Assembly: GCA_023419055.1 (NCBI GenBank)
Contig: JAEZYO010000839.1
Span: 1 to 15,327, forward strand
DNA: 15,327 bases
Source: Pseudomonadota bacterium
Lineage (GTDB): Bacteria > Myxococcota > Polyangia > Polyangiales > Polyangiaceae
Reading direction: 5' to 3'
In this document: piece by piece, positions 6,888 through 13,825 of the stretch
How positions within the stretch are numbered: position 1 is the stretch's first letter
How the letters are laid out: each line of letters begins with the position of its first letter
Made by a program: the position numbers and the translations under genes
The notes under the pieces: generated by a model
Seen by the model: the letters and a program-made list of their open reading frames with translations, nothing else
The model's database searches: none
What the model was told of the DNA's origin: nothing

Positions 6888-8343
6888 CGGGTAGGAACTC
6901 CTTCGGCTTGCTCTTCGACTTCGGTTTGGCCGAGCCGGGCGGGGACTTCACGCGCGCCGCGCTCGAAGCTTTCGCGGCCGGCGCGGCGAGGCTCGACACG
7001 CCCGCGGCCGGAGGTGCGGGTGCCGGTTGCGCGACGCTCGCAGGCGCGACCGGGGGAGTAGGAGCGCTGACCGTGGCGACGGGCTTGGCCGCGACCAGCT
7101 CGGAATCCGCGGGGGCGACTCGGTCGGGCGAGCGCCTCGCGAGCAGCGCGACCACGAACGCCACCGCTACGGCGAGCCCAGCGCCCAGGGGCCACCACGA
7201 GCGGAGCGCGCGCACACGAGGCGCGGCATCGCGCTCCAAGATCCCCGATGTCTCGGCTGCGGAGCGAGGCGAGCCCTGCGGTGGAGCGGAGCCGGCGGCC
7301 GGCCGCGGAACTCTACTCGGCGGCGCGACCGAAGAGCGGCCCACGCTCGAGATCTCCATGGCGTGAATCAGATCGGTGCGATGTTCCAGCGTACCGCGCG
7401 CGAGCCTCGCGACCCAATCGCCCACCACGCGCTGCGACGCGAGCTCGGCGTTGCGCTCGAGGTCGATCGCCATGTCGAGCGCTTCGCGGTACCGCTCCGC
7501 GGGATCGAGCGAGAGCCCCCTCATCACGATGCTCTCGAGCGCGGGCGGCACGTCGGGGTCGACGTCGCGCGGGAGCGGATAGTTGCCCTTCACGATCTTG
7601 AGCAGGCGCTCCTGCTCCGAGGCGCCGGAGAACAGCTTCTGCCCGACCAGGAGCTCCCAAATCACCGTCGCCGTCGAGAACACGTCGGAGCGGCGCGTGG
7701 CCTGAGCGCCCTGGATCACCTCCGGCGCCATGTACGAGAACTTGCCCTTCAGCACCCCGGGGTGAGTCTCGCTCTGAGCCTGAATCGCCTTGGCCACGCC
7801 GAAGTCGAGCACGCGCGTGACGCCGTCCTCACCCACCAGGATGTTCTGCGGGGAGACGTCGCGGTGGACGAGCCCGAGCGGGCGGCCGCGCTCGTCCTTG
7901 GCCTCGTGCGCGGCCTGCAGCCCTTGCAGCGCCGCGACCGCGATCGTGCACGCGATGGGCCTCGGCACCTTCATTCCTCTCGCCGTGGCCGCGCGCATCA
8001 ACGCGTGGAGTGACTCGCCGTGGACGTACTCGAGCACGATCAGGAGCTCGCGCTCGTGCGACAGAACGTCCAGGATCGGCACCACGTTGGGGTGGCGCAC
8101 TCTCGCCGCGAGGCGCGCCTCGGCGACGAACATCTGCTTGAGCTCGTCGTTCTCCAGCAGGTGGCGGTGCATTCGCTTGACGGCGACCACTCGCGAGAAG
8201 CCTTCGACGCTCGTCAGTCGAGCGAGGTGCACCGTCGCCATGCCGCCGACGGCGATCTGGTCGAAGATCGCGTAGCGGCCGATGCGCTGCTCGGGCTGCT
8301 TGTCTATAGGCGCCGTATTCATGTCGAAACCGGCAACTCCCAT
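6877..8343 (-). CDS. Membrane-anchored Hanks-type serine/threonine protein kinase
   Basis: A 488-residue kinase of PknB/Stk type. The kinase domain (about 23-300) has the Gly loop IAVGGMATVHLA, catalytic lysine K56 in VAVKR, HRDVSPQN (160-167), DFG (180-182), APE (206-208) and a conserved Arg in the helix I region (LDPAERY). All catalytic residues are present, so it should be active and transfer phosphate from ATP to Ser/Thr. After a proline-rich juxtamembrane region comes one TM segment (about 384-403), then an 85-residue Ala/Pro/Lys-rich tail outside the membrane with no folded sensor domain. Sensing may therefore depend on partners such as the two proteins encoded downstream. It heads the operon. 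No strong Shine-Dalgarno precedes ATG 8343, and an in-frame ATG at 8322 is an alternative that leaves the kinase domain intact. Confidence 0.93.
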   Translation of the reverse strand: MGVAGFDMNTAPIDKQPEQRIGRYAIFDQIAVGGMATVHLARLTSVEGFSRVVAVKRMHRHLLENDELKQMFVAEARLAARVRHPNVVPILDVLSHERELLIVLEYVHGESLHALMRAATARGMKVPRPIACTIAVAALQGLQAAHEAKDERGRPLGLVHRDVSPQNILVGEDGVTRVLDFGVAKAIQAQSETHPGVLKGKFSYMAPEVIQGAQATRRSDVFSTATVIWELLVGQKLFSGASEQERLLKIVKGNYPLPRDVDPDVPPALESIVMRGLSLDPAERYREALDMAIDLERNAELASQRVVGDWVARLARGTLEHRTDLIHAMEISSVGRSSVAPPSRVPRPAAGSAPPQGSPRSAAETSGILERDAAPRVRALRSWWPLGAGLAVAVAFVVALLARRSPDRVAPADSELVAAKPVATVSAPTPPVAPASVAQPAPAPPAAGVSSLAAPAAKASSAARVKSPPGSAKPKSKSKPKEFLPDDL

Positions 8344-8583
8344 CCAACATTACCAGGGTAGTCACCACTCAGCGAACACTGCACTTGCGTGCATCGTCGC
8401 GCGCCGAGGGTTACTTGTCGCAGGATCGACGTGCTTGCACTACACGCGCCGCTCCGCGTCGATGAACGAAATTCATGCCTGCGGTGCAGCGATCTGCATC
8501 CGCTGGTCACGCGTGATCGAATGAATGCTGCTTTCGAAACCAGCGTGGTCGCTGCGAACGCGCGACCTTCCAGTAGAAGTGCA

Positions 8584-8605
8584 GAGCCGCGGGCGCCTAC
8601 GGCTC
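8584..8605 (-). terminator. Weak hairpin spanning the cytochrome gene stop
   Basis: GAGCCG (8584-8589) and CGGCTC (8600-8605) are perfect complements around a 10-base loop that includes the TAG stop at 8597-8599. No T-run. The remaining gap up to the kinase start (to 8343) shows only the five-base repeat ATGAA..TTCAT near 8461-8475 and no coding frame. It must carry the kinase promoter. Confidence 0.25.
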
Positions 8606-9904
8606 GGGCGCGGGATAGCCGCGCTCTTCGGTCATCGACTCGATCCACGCGATCACGGCGTCGACGCCCTCCTGGTGCACCACGTGGGTGCCGAGAGGAG
8701 GCATGGCCGTCTCCGAGCCACGGAAGTCCATCCGCGCGACCACCAGGCTGCGCTCGGGATCACCCGGACGAAAATCGAAGTACGCGAGGTTCGGCTGCGG
8801 CAGATCGCTGAACATCGAGTTCGGCCCCGGCAGCTGGTTGATCGCCTTGACGGCGTCCGTCGTAAAGACGCTCTCCATCTCGCCGACCTCCAGGCGCAGG
8901 TACAGCCCGCTCGGGTTGCCGGTGGTGTTCAAGCCTTCGTTGTGACAGCTCACGCCGCAGTTCGCGTGCAGGTAGTTGAGCGCGGCTTGCTCGACCGCGT
9001 CTCCGGGAGTCGAGAGGTCGAGCAGCGCGGCGTCGAGCCCGCTCAGCCAGCCCTCGTCCGAGAGCGTGTGGGCCGTCACCCCCGTGGCACCTTCACCGAG
9101 CATGACGAAGTCCCAGCCGAGCACGAAGTTCTCGCGGCCCATGTGGCAGGTCTTGCACTGCTCGCGGCTCGGCACGGTGTGCCCGGTGCCGAAAAGGTCC
9201 TCGACGCCGTCGTTGTTCTGAGTCGCCGTCGCGCCGTCCGCGCTCCACACGTACGCGGTGTAGAGCCAGCCCGCGTCGACCTTGGTCAAAAAGCGAGTCT
9301 CTCCGAGCTTCTGGCTGCCTTCCGGCCCGACGTAGAACTCCTTCCAGAAGCGCGTGCCTACCGGATACACGAACTCGTCGGGCTTGCTGACGTCGATGGT
9401 CTTTCCGGGTGGCAACCAGACGTAGCGCTGCTTGCCGGCGCCGTCCGCCCAGAGCTCGTGCGCCGGCGCGTAGGGCTTCACGCCGCAGCGGAGCGCGCGC
9501 GTCTCCCAGTTCGAGTAGAGCCCCGTACAGCGCAGATCGCCGGGTAGGACCGCACCCTCGGGGATGGTGCAATCGGGAGGGGGAACGAACTCCTCGCAGC
9601 CGTCCCACGAGTGAGCGGAACCGCCTACGCCGCCTACGCCGCCGGTGCTTCCGCCCGCGCCCGCGCTGGACCCGCCCGCGGCATCCGTTCCTCCCGCGCC
9701 GCCGGTACTTCCTCCTGCGCCCGCGGAGCCGCCCGTGGTGCCGCCGCTCCCGCCAGCCGTGCTCGTCCCGCCGCTCGCGTCGCTCGGTGTGCCCGAATCC
9801 GAGCAGCCGATCACGGCGAGCAGCGCGCTAGCGCTCGTGACGAGCACGAGCACCGAAACGGAGCGGGTTCTGCCGAGGCGTTTCGAAGAATGAGCTTTGA
9901 GCAT
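8597..9904 (-). CDS. c-type cytochrome lipoprotein (resembling the SO2930/HNE_0200 family)
   Basis: A 435-residue predicted lipoprotein. The lipobox VIGC gives C34, and a Gly/Ala/Thr linker spans about 44-96. The rest matches proteins annotated as SO2930-type diheme cytochromes: HELWADGAGKQRYVWLPPG (149-167), a GTRFWKEF strand, ETRFLTKVDAGW, YVWSADG, then the heme motif CKTCH (250-254). Further on is CGVSCH (316-321), a CX3CH variant where a second CXXCH is expected. A conserved C-terminal MPPLGTH (from 401) may hold a Met ligand. It should accept electrons from the PQQ dehydrogenase encoded just upstream. The ATG overlaps that gene's TGA as TGATG, so translation is probably coupled; a GTG three bases earlier is possible. 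Number of hemes is uncertain: one is secure, the second depends on CX3CH being used. Confidence 0.85.
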   Translation of the reverse strand: MLKAHSSKRLGRTRSVSVLVLVTSASALLAVIGCSDSGTPSDASGGTSTAGGSGGTTGGSAGAGGSTGGAGGTDAAGGSSAGAGGSTGGVGGVGGSAHSWDGCEEFVPPPDCTIPEGAVLPGDLRCTGLYSNWETRALRCGVKPYAPAHELWADGAGKQRYVWLPPGKTIDVSKPDEFVYPVGTRFWKEFYVGPEGSQKLGETRFLTKVDAGWLYTAYVWSADGATATQNNDGVEDLFGTGHTVPSREQCKTCHMGRENFVLGWDFVMLGEGATGVTAHTLSDEGWLSGLDAALLDLSTPGDAVEQAALNYLHANCGVSCHNEGLNTTGNPSGLYLRLEVGEMESVFTTDAVKAINQLPGPNSMFSDLPQPNLAYFDFRPGDPERSLVVARMDFRGSETAMPPLGTHVVHQEGVDAVIAWIESMTEERGYPAPEP

Positions 9905-11490
9905 CACGGAGCCGGGACGATCTTCAAGAGCGCGTTGCCGTTGGCCGGGATGTAGAGCTCCTTGTCGTGGCCCTCCACGATGGCGGCGACCTGGCTGAGC
10001 TCGGGAGCGCCGTTCGTGGGCGCGAAGCAGGCAGCATTCGGCGTGTTCGGATCGCAGCGCTTCTGGATCACGCTCACTTCCGAGGTCTGCGTGCCGCACT
10101 GGTAGAGCGCCCGCATCGGTCGATTCGGGTAGTACTCGCCGAACAGGTACGCACCCGAGAGCTCCGGGATGGCGCTGCCGCGGTAAACGGAGCCGCCCAC
10201 GATCGCCACGATCAGGTTCGAGACGCCGCCGGACGAGCCGTGCGCCAGGTTGAAGATGGGGTTACTGCGCGTGGAGCCCGAGCGAAGCGGCGTGTTGCTC
10301 GCGCACTGTTGAGTCGGGTTCTGCGCCGTGCCTTCGAAGCTCGGCCAGCCAAAGTTCAGGCCCTTGGAGCCGGCAGGAGCGAACGCGATCGAGTCGTGGC
10401 TCCATTGCCCCACTTCACCGATGTAGAGGTCACCGGTCGCCGAATCGAAGGAGAAGCGGAAGGGGTTACGCACGCCGTAATGGAAGACGCGCGCGTCGCC
10501 ATCGGGGAATGGGTTGTCCGCGGCCGCGTAAGGAGCGGGCTGGCTGGGATCGAGGCGCAAGATCTTGCCGTACGGCGAGCTCACGTCTTGGGGCGCGCCC
10601 GGGCGCGCGGCGTTGCAGTCGCCGCCGCCGTCGCCGAAGCCGAAGTACAGCTTGCCGTCGGGCCCGAACACGAGCGTGCTCCCGTTGTGGTACTTCGCGT
10701 AGCTGAAGCCCTGCTGCATGTAGCCGACGCCGCCCTCTTCGAGCTCGAAGATGACCTTGCGCGACGCAGGATCGGCGACCAGGGGATTCGCGGACGAGCG
10801 CGTGTACTCGAGCACCAGATCGTGATCGATGGAGCTGCCGCTCGTGGGGACCAGCGCGACGTAGAACTTGCCGCTCGCCGCGTAGTCTGGGGGAAACGCG
10901 ATGCTGAGCAGGCCGCGCTCGTCGTAGTCCTGCGAGCCGCCCGCGGGCGCTGAGTCGCCGAAATCCGAGCCCATCACCTCGCTGCCGAGGTCGAGGAACG
11001 GAGTCGCCTGCAGCGTACCGCCCGAGAACACGCGCACCTTTCCGAGCGCGTCGACCAGGTACCAATCGTCGGAGCCGGGCGCCTGTGCCGCGTAGACCAG
11101 CACGCGGAAATCGTTGCTCTGCACCACCGTCTGCAGGCCGAGCTTGCTCACCGCCGGAGCCGCGCTCGCGTCGCACACGACGTTGCCCGTTCCGCCCGAG
11201 CCGCCGTTCGCGGTGCCGCCGCTCGAGGTGCCGCCGTTCCCCGTGCCAGCCGTGGGGTTGGAGCCGCCGTTCCCGCTCCCGCCCGTCGTCGCAGTCGAGC
11301 CACCGGTCGTCGCAGTCGAGCCAGCGGTGCCGCCCGACGTGTTACCGGAGCCTCCGCTGCTCGCGTTCGAGGTTCCCGCGGCGCCGCCGGGATCGTCCGA
11401 GCTCTTGGAGCAAGCGACGCTCGCGGTCGCGCCACCAGCGAGCACGGCAAGCAGAGGAGTGACACGACGGAGGAGACGAGCGTGCGACAT
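9904..11490 (-). CDS. PQQ-dependent sugar dehydrogenase (GSDH family) lipoprotein
   Basis: A 528-residue predicted lipoprotein. The signal peptide ends SVAC (C27), and a Gly/Ser/Thr/Asn linker spans about 33-103. A six-bladed beta-propeller of the glucose/sorbosone dehydrogenase family follows. Family blocks in order: ERGLLSIAFPPDY (191-203), YHNGSTLVFGPDGKLYFGFGDGG (267-289; H268 sits where the catalytic base His is found), GKILRLDP (308-315), HYGVRNPFRFSFD (337-349, with R341 a likely PQQ contact), GDLYIGEVGQ, LNFGWPSFEG and GSVYRGSAIPELSGAYLFGEY. The enzyme would oxidise sugar or alcohol groups in the periplasm or at the outer membrane using PQQ. The substrate cannot be read from sequence. 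GAGG five bases before ATG 11490 fixes the start. A GTG at 11550 is open in frame but lacks signal-peptide logic. First gene of a two-gene operon with the cytochrome. Confidence 0.9.
   Translation of the reverse strand: MSHARLLRRVTPLLAVLAGGATASVACSKSSDDPGGAAGTSNASSGGSGNTSGGTAGSTATTGGSTATTGGSGNGGSNPTAGTGNGGTSSGGTANGGSGGTGNVVCDASAAPAVSKLGLQTVVQSNDFRVLVYAAQAPGSDDWYLVDALGKVRVFSGGTLQATPFLDLGSEVMGSDFGDSAPAGGSQDYDERGLLSIAFPPDYAASGKFYVALVPTSGSSIDHDLVLEYTRSSANPLVADPASRKVIFELEEGGVGYMQQGFSYAKYHNGSTLVFGPDGKLYFGFGDGGGDCNAARPGAPQDVSSPYGKILRLDPSQPAPYAAADNPFPDGDARVFHYGVRNPFRFSFDSATGDLYIGEVGQWSHDSIAFAPAGSKGLNFGWPSFEGTAQNPTQQCASNTPLRSGSTRSNPIFNLAHGSSGGVSNLIVAIVGGSVYRGSAIPELSGAYLFGEYYPNRPMRALYQCGTQTSEVSVIQKRCDPNTPNAACFAPTNGAPELSQVAAIVEGHDKELYIPANGNALLKIVPAP
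11285..11323. repeat. Two-copy 21-base tandem repeat in the dehydrogenase linker
   Basis: GTCGTCGCAGTCGAGCCA occurs at 11285-11302 and again, identical, at 11306-11323, with period 21. On the coding strand this is a seven-residue repeat, GSTATTG twice. Exact identity at the DNA level, unlike the looser repeats elsewhere in the linker, points to a recent duplication by slippage. It changes linker length without shifting the frame. Confidence 0.85.
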
Positions 11491-11514
11491 GTAAGCCTCG
11501 CCGTGCACACTACA

Positions 11515-11542
11515 GACATATCGGTGAGAGCTAAAGGGACAA
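11515..11542 (-). promoter_or_regulatory. Candidate promoter of the sugar dehydrogenase operon
   Basis: On the minus strand TTGTCC (11542-11537, 4/6 to TTGACA) precedes TATGTC (11520-11515, 3/6 to TATAAT) by 16 bases. A start near 11508 would give a leader of about 18 bases containing the GAGG ribosome site. The matches are modest. The A/T-rich sequence just upstream would suit an UP-like element. Confidence 0.3.
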
Positions 11543-11553
11543 TAAGGCACAAA

Positions 11554-11573
11554 ACCCGCGCGTTCCTGCGGGT
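11554..11573 (-). terminator. Hairpin with short T-run upstream of the dehydrogenase
   Basis: On the minus strand ACCCGC, an 8-base loop, then GCGGGT followed directly by TTTG. The six-base stem is perfect, and flanking CAC/GTG can pair across a TTT bulge. It is the only hairpin I found in the window followed by T residues. It could end the transcript of the upstream AgmX-like operon, or attenuate transcription into the dehydrogenase. Confidence 0.4.
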
Positions 11574-11590
11574 GTGCGCCTCGATTCGAA

Positions 11591-11900
11591 AAGAGGAGTG
11601 ACCAACCAAACCAGTATGATTTTTTTTGAACCGTTCTCCGTCGTTCTCACTCAGCTTCGAGTGAGGTTCACCCTCGTCCATAGCTTCGACGCGTTCACTT
11701 TGAACGTGCAGGAACGTCCCGCGCTTGTTCGTAGTGAAGATGTCGACCTTGCCGTCAGGGTGCGTCCTCGGTGCCGGGATCGGGACGTCTGCGGCGACGA
11801 GCCCGTGCAGGTGACTCACGTTGTCGCCGTCACCGTGCACGTCGAACACCTGCATCTGCGTCCACAAACAACTCAACCGAACGAGCGAATACCGAATCAC
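11591..11900 (-). pseudogene. Coding-like stretch, possible gene remnant of unknown family
   Basis: From GTG 11900 (or ATG 11855) the minus strand is open with strong G/C third-position preference for roughly 60 codons. The translation is balanced in composition (VFDVHGDGDN, THPDGKVDIFTTNKRG, LHVQSERVEAMDEG), unlike the Arg-rich antisense shadows nearby. After about 11650 the bias fades, an A8 run appears, and the frame runs without its own stop into the dehydrogenase gene in the wrong phase. No Shine-Dalgarno is evident. I do not recognise the family; the DxHGDGD and HPDGKVDIF elements only vaguely recall calcium-loop repeat proteins. A decayed gene 3' or 5' end is the simplest reading, and chance is possible. 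Confidence 0.3.
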
Positions 11901-11989
11901 TCAGTAGGAGCGCCTCGACAGCTCGATGGGCGATCATCCTTCAGTCTCGTGGCGAGCCTTCAGCCCGCCGGGATCCGCTCGGCGAGCCG

Positions 11990-12733
11990 CTACCGTGAAA
12001 GGTCGCGACGGACGTTCGGGTTGCCGGCGAGCTTCCAGGGGCCGAGCTGAATGCTCGCGGTCACGAGCGCGCTACCCCCTCGAGGCCGTGCGAAGAGCAG
12101 GCCGTGGGAGTGGCGCACGACGCACTTCGTGACCTCTTCCGTCAGAAGCTCCGACTTCACCATCCAGACGCCGGTCACGTTGCCCTCGGGCGCGACGGTC
12201 CAGCGCACCGTCACCGAGCCGGTCGCGCGCCGATCCTGTCGCAGGGACGGAATGAAACACGCCTCGTACCAGCGCAAACGCGTCGCGAGCACCTCCTCGA
12301 CCTCGTCGCCGGCGAGGCCGCCGCTCGCCTCCACGTCGAACAGCGTCGCCAGGGGAGCGGGATCGAAGCCGCCCTTCGTGAGCACGTAACGCAGCGCGAG
12401 CTCGAACTCGTTGCCACGATCGACGGCGACGACTGGAAGCTCCGCGGCGGGGCTGCCGGAAGCGAAGAGCGCTTGCAGCGCGCGCTTCCGTGCGGAGGAG
12501 TCGCTCGAGCCCGCTGGAGCTGGCCCGACCGATGTCAGCTGGGCGAAGTCCGCGCTCCGATCGCGCGTGCTCGCGAGGTGAAGCTCGTGGAGCTCGGTGT
12601 CGACTCCCGAGGGTGACGTTGCCGCGCTGGTGCGAGGGGGCGCTGCGCTCGGCGCAAGCTTCTCTTCGTTCTTGCGACACGCGCTGGTTGCGAGAAGTCC
12701 GACGAGCACGAGAAGAGGTGAGGAGCGCTTCAT
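11990..12733 (-). CDS. Lipoprotein with AgmX/PglI-type C-terminal domain
   Basis: A 247-residue predicted lipoprotein with signal peptide ending TSAC (C19) and an Ala/Pro/Ser-rich N-terminal third. From about 155 to 232 is the domain seen at the C terminus of the myxobacterial AgmX/PglI gliding-motility protein and of many uncharacterised proteins. It shows RWYEACFIPSLRQDRRATGSVTVRWTVAPEGNVTGV, then TKCVVRHSHGLLFARPRGGSALVTASIQL. The two Cys that characterise this domain are present (C159, C204). It is a TonB-C-like alpha/beta fold, so an envelope-spanning or docking role is inferred. The domain alone does not make this a motility gene. ATG 12733 has GGAGGAG five bases upstream and overlaps the TGA of the DUF2330 gene as ATGA. 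Confidence 0.78.
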   Translation of the reverse strand: MKRSSPLLVLVGLLATSACRKNEEKLAPSAAPPRTSAATSPSGVDTELHELHLASTRDRSADFAQLTSVGPAPAGSSDSSARKRALQALFASGSPAAELPVVAVDRGNEFELALRYVLTKGGFDPAPLATLFDVEASGGLAGDEVEEVLATRLRWYEACFIPSLRQDRRATGSVTVRWTVAPEGNVTGVWMVKSELLTEEVTKCVVRHSHGLLFARPRGGSALVTASIQLGPWKLAGNPNVRRDLSR

Positions 12734-13791
12734 GGTGCTCCTCCAGCCGGAAGGAGCTCCGCGTCGAGGCTCCCGAGCAGCGGCTCGAGCTCCTCGAGCC
12801 TTTCGGGTGAAAGCGTGTTTGGTGCCACCGGCGCGAACAGCACGTCCCCGAAGCCCTCGCGCGAGGACTTCTGATCCTGAAAGGTCTGAAGTCGAAGGTC
12901 GCCGCTCGGTAAGAGTGGCCGGATCTCGTCGCTCGAGGCCTCGAGCTGATAGCGCGCCGCGCTGCCGCGAGTGGGGCGGAAGGGTCGCACCCACTCCGTC
13001 TTCGAGCCTGCCCGCCGGGCGCTGATCGGCGTCCACGGCGCGCTGCTGACCAGCCACAAATCGAGGAGCCGTTCGGGCGAGGCAGTGCCCGCGTCGCGAA
13101 CTGGCTCGAGGTAAGGGTAAAACGGCACCGGCGTGGAGAAGGAGATGCGCACCGTCTCGGCGACGACTCGAGTGGGAGCGGTGACCTCGCGCGGCGCTTC
13201 GTATCGCATCGCGACGTAGAAGAACTTCAGTCGCACGTAGTGAGCGAGCCACGCGTCCGTGCTCGGCGAGCCTCGAAACCCGTTCTGAGCCAGCCACTCC
13301 GCGAAGCCTCGCGCATCGCTCGCCGAAAGCACGAACGCCGTGAAGCTCCCGACCCTCGCGACCTCCAACACCTCGACGCCCGCGCCGGCTCGCCGCGCAC
13401 CAGTGCCGCCTTCCTTGTTGTCGCTGTCGCCCTTGCGAAGCGGCGGGAAATCATCCGTCGGCGCCAACGAGCGCAGCGCCGGAAATGGACTCTGCTTCAG
13501 CGCGGCCACTTCCGGACGCGTCGGCGTTGGCACCACGAATCCGAAGGGCTCGACGCCGTTGCGGAACGTCACCTCGCGGATGAAATGCTCTTTTCGCTGG
13601 GCCGCGTCGTAGAGCAAGAGCACCTGCTCGTGTGAAAGGGACGGAGCGGTGGCTGCAGGAGTGCGTGATCGAGAGAAGAAGCCGCCGCAGGCGCGGGCGA
13701 TCGACGGTGCAAAGAGGGTCATGGCTGCGGAAAGCCCCATCATTGCCGCGAGGAGCGCGCCAAGACTCGCGGGTCTGCACAATCCTGACAT
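12730..13791 (-). CDS. DUF2330 domain secreted protein
   Basis: A 353-residue exported protein. The signal peptide ends about ARA-CGGFF (residues 32-38), which is the family hallmark of DUF2330. The common form continues CGGFFC; here the next Cys is absent (CGGFFSRS). LSHEQVLLLYDAAQRKEHFIREVTFRNGVEPFGFVVPTP (52-90) and the later block ISFSTPVPFYPYLEPV (216-231) fit the family. DUF2330 proteins are periplasmic or surface proteins of unknown function. A further segment, REGFGDVLFAP, lies near the C terminus. I chose ATG 13791, which begins a good signal peptide and has AGG four bases upstream; ATGs at residues 17, 18 and 24 are also in frame. First of two coupled genes. A perfect inverted repeat covers the start, hinting at regulation shared with the divergent GFA gene. 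Confidence 0.82.
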   Translation of the reverse strand: MSGLCRPASLGALLAAMMGLSAAMTLFAPSIARACGGFFSRSRTPAATAPSLSHEQVLLLYDAAQRKEHFIREVTFRNGVEPFGFVVPTPTRPEVAALKQSPFPALRSLAPTDDFPPLRKGDSDNKEGGTGARRAGAGVEVLEVARVGSFTAFVLSASDARGFAEWLAQNGFRGSPSTDAWLAHYVRLKFFYVAMRYEAPREVTAPTRVVAETVRISFSTPVPFYPYLEPVRDAGTASPERLLDLWLVSSAPWTPISARRAGSKTEWVRPFRPTRGSAARYQLEASSDEIRPLLPSGDLRLQTFQDQKSSREGFGDVLFAPVAPNTLSPERLEELEPLLGSLDAELLPAGGAP

Positions 13792-13805
13792 AAACCTGTC
13801 AGGAT
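13782..13805. promoter_or_regulatory. Perfect 9-base inverted repeat, candidate operator between divergent genes
   Basis: ATCCTGACA (13782-13790), six bases TAAACC, then TGTCAGGAT (13797-13805), its exact reverse complement. It sits between the divergent DUF2330 and GFA genes, touches the DUF2330 start codon (13789-13791), and lies just upstream of the GFA -10. This geometry suits a dimeric repressor acting on both genes. If the DUF2330 start is really further downstream, the site would fall in its leader or promoter. Confidence 0.55.
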
Positions 13806-13812
13806 GTTGGGG

Positions 13813-13818
13813 TACAAT
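13813..13818 (+). promoter_or_regulatory. Candidate -10 element of the GFA gene (leaderless arrangement)
   Basis: TACAAT (5/6 to TATAAT) ends seven bases before ATG 13826, so transcription would begin at or next to the start codon. No clear Shine-Dalgarno is present, which agrees. No good -35 lies at 16-18 bases; the inverted repeat occupies that area, so an activator may replace it. Confidence 0.45.
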
Positions 13819-13825
13819 CGAGCGC

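Larger units (their letters stand above)
11491..11989. other. Stretch without a confident gene, upstream of the dehydrogenase operon
   Basis: 499 bases between the dehydrogenase start and the AgmX-like gene stop, both on the minus strand. Going in the direction of transcription it holds: an imperfect hairpin just after the AgmX-like gene (GGCGAGC..GCCCGCC, about 11952-11970); a coding-like minus-strand stretch (11591-11900); an A8 run on the minus strand (11620-11627); a perfect hairpin with a short T-run (11554-11573); and a candidate promoter (11515-11542). The part from about 11500 to 11640 is visibly more A/T-rich than the rest of the window. Confidence 0.6.

Noticed and set aside
7027..8013. 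328-residue plus-strand frame opposite the kinase
   Set aside because: Arg-rich shadow of a gene with all kinase motifs on the other strand.
8525..9547. 340-residue plus-strand frame opposite the cytochrome gene
   Set aside because: Shadow; no recognisable motif, while the minus strand has lipobox and heme motifs.
9600..9790. GC-rich repeated triplet pattern suggesting a CRISPR or tandem repeat array
   Set aside because: It is the Gly-rich spacer of the cytochrome lipoprotein; repeats are imperfect with no unique spacers.
9967..10953. 328-residue plus-strand frame opposite the dehydrogenase
   Set aside because: Shadow of the GSDH propeller gene.
11620..11627. T8 run on the plus strand as an intrinsic terminator
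   Set aside because: No GC-rich stem directly precedes it and no plus-strand gene ends there.
11574..12050. Plus-strand frame across the dehydrogenase upstream region
   Set aside because: Val/Arg/His-rich shadow-like translation; the minus strand has the better codon bias in this stretch.
12734..13297. Long N-terminal extension of the AgmX-like lipoprotein
   Set aside because: It overlaps the DUF2330 gene out of frame. A strong ribosome site and signal peptide mark ATG 12733.
13649..13825. 59-residue extension of the GFA protein
   Set aside because: Antisense to the DUF2330 signal peptide region; GFA homology starts at ATG 13826.
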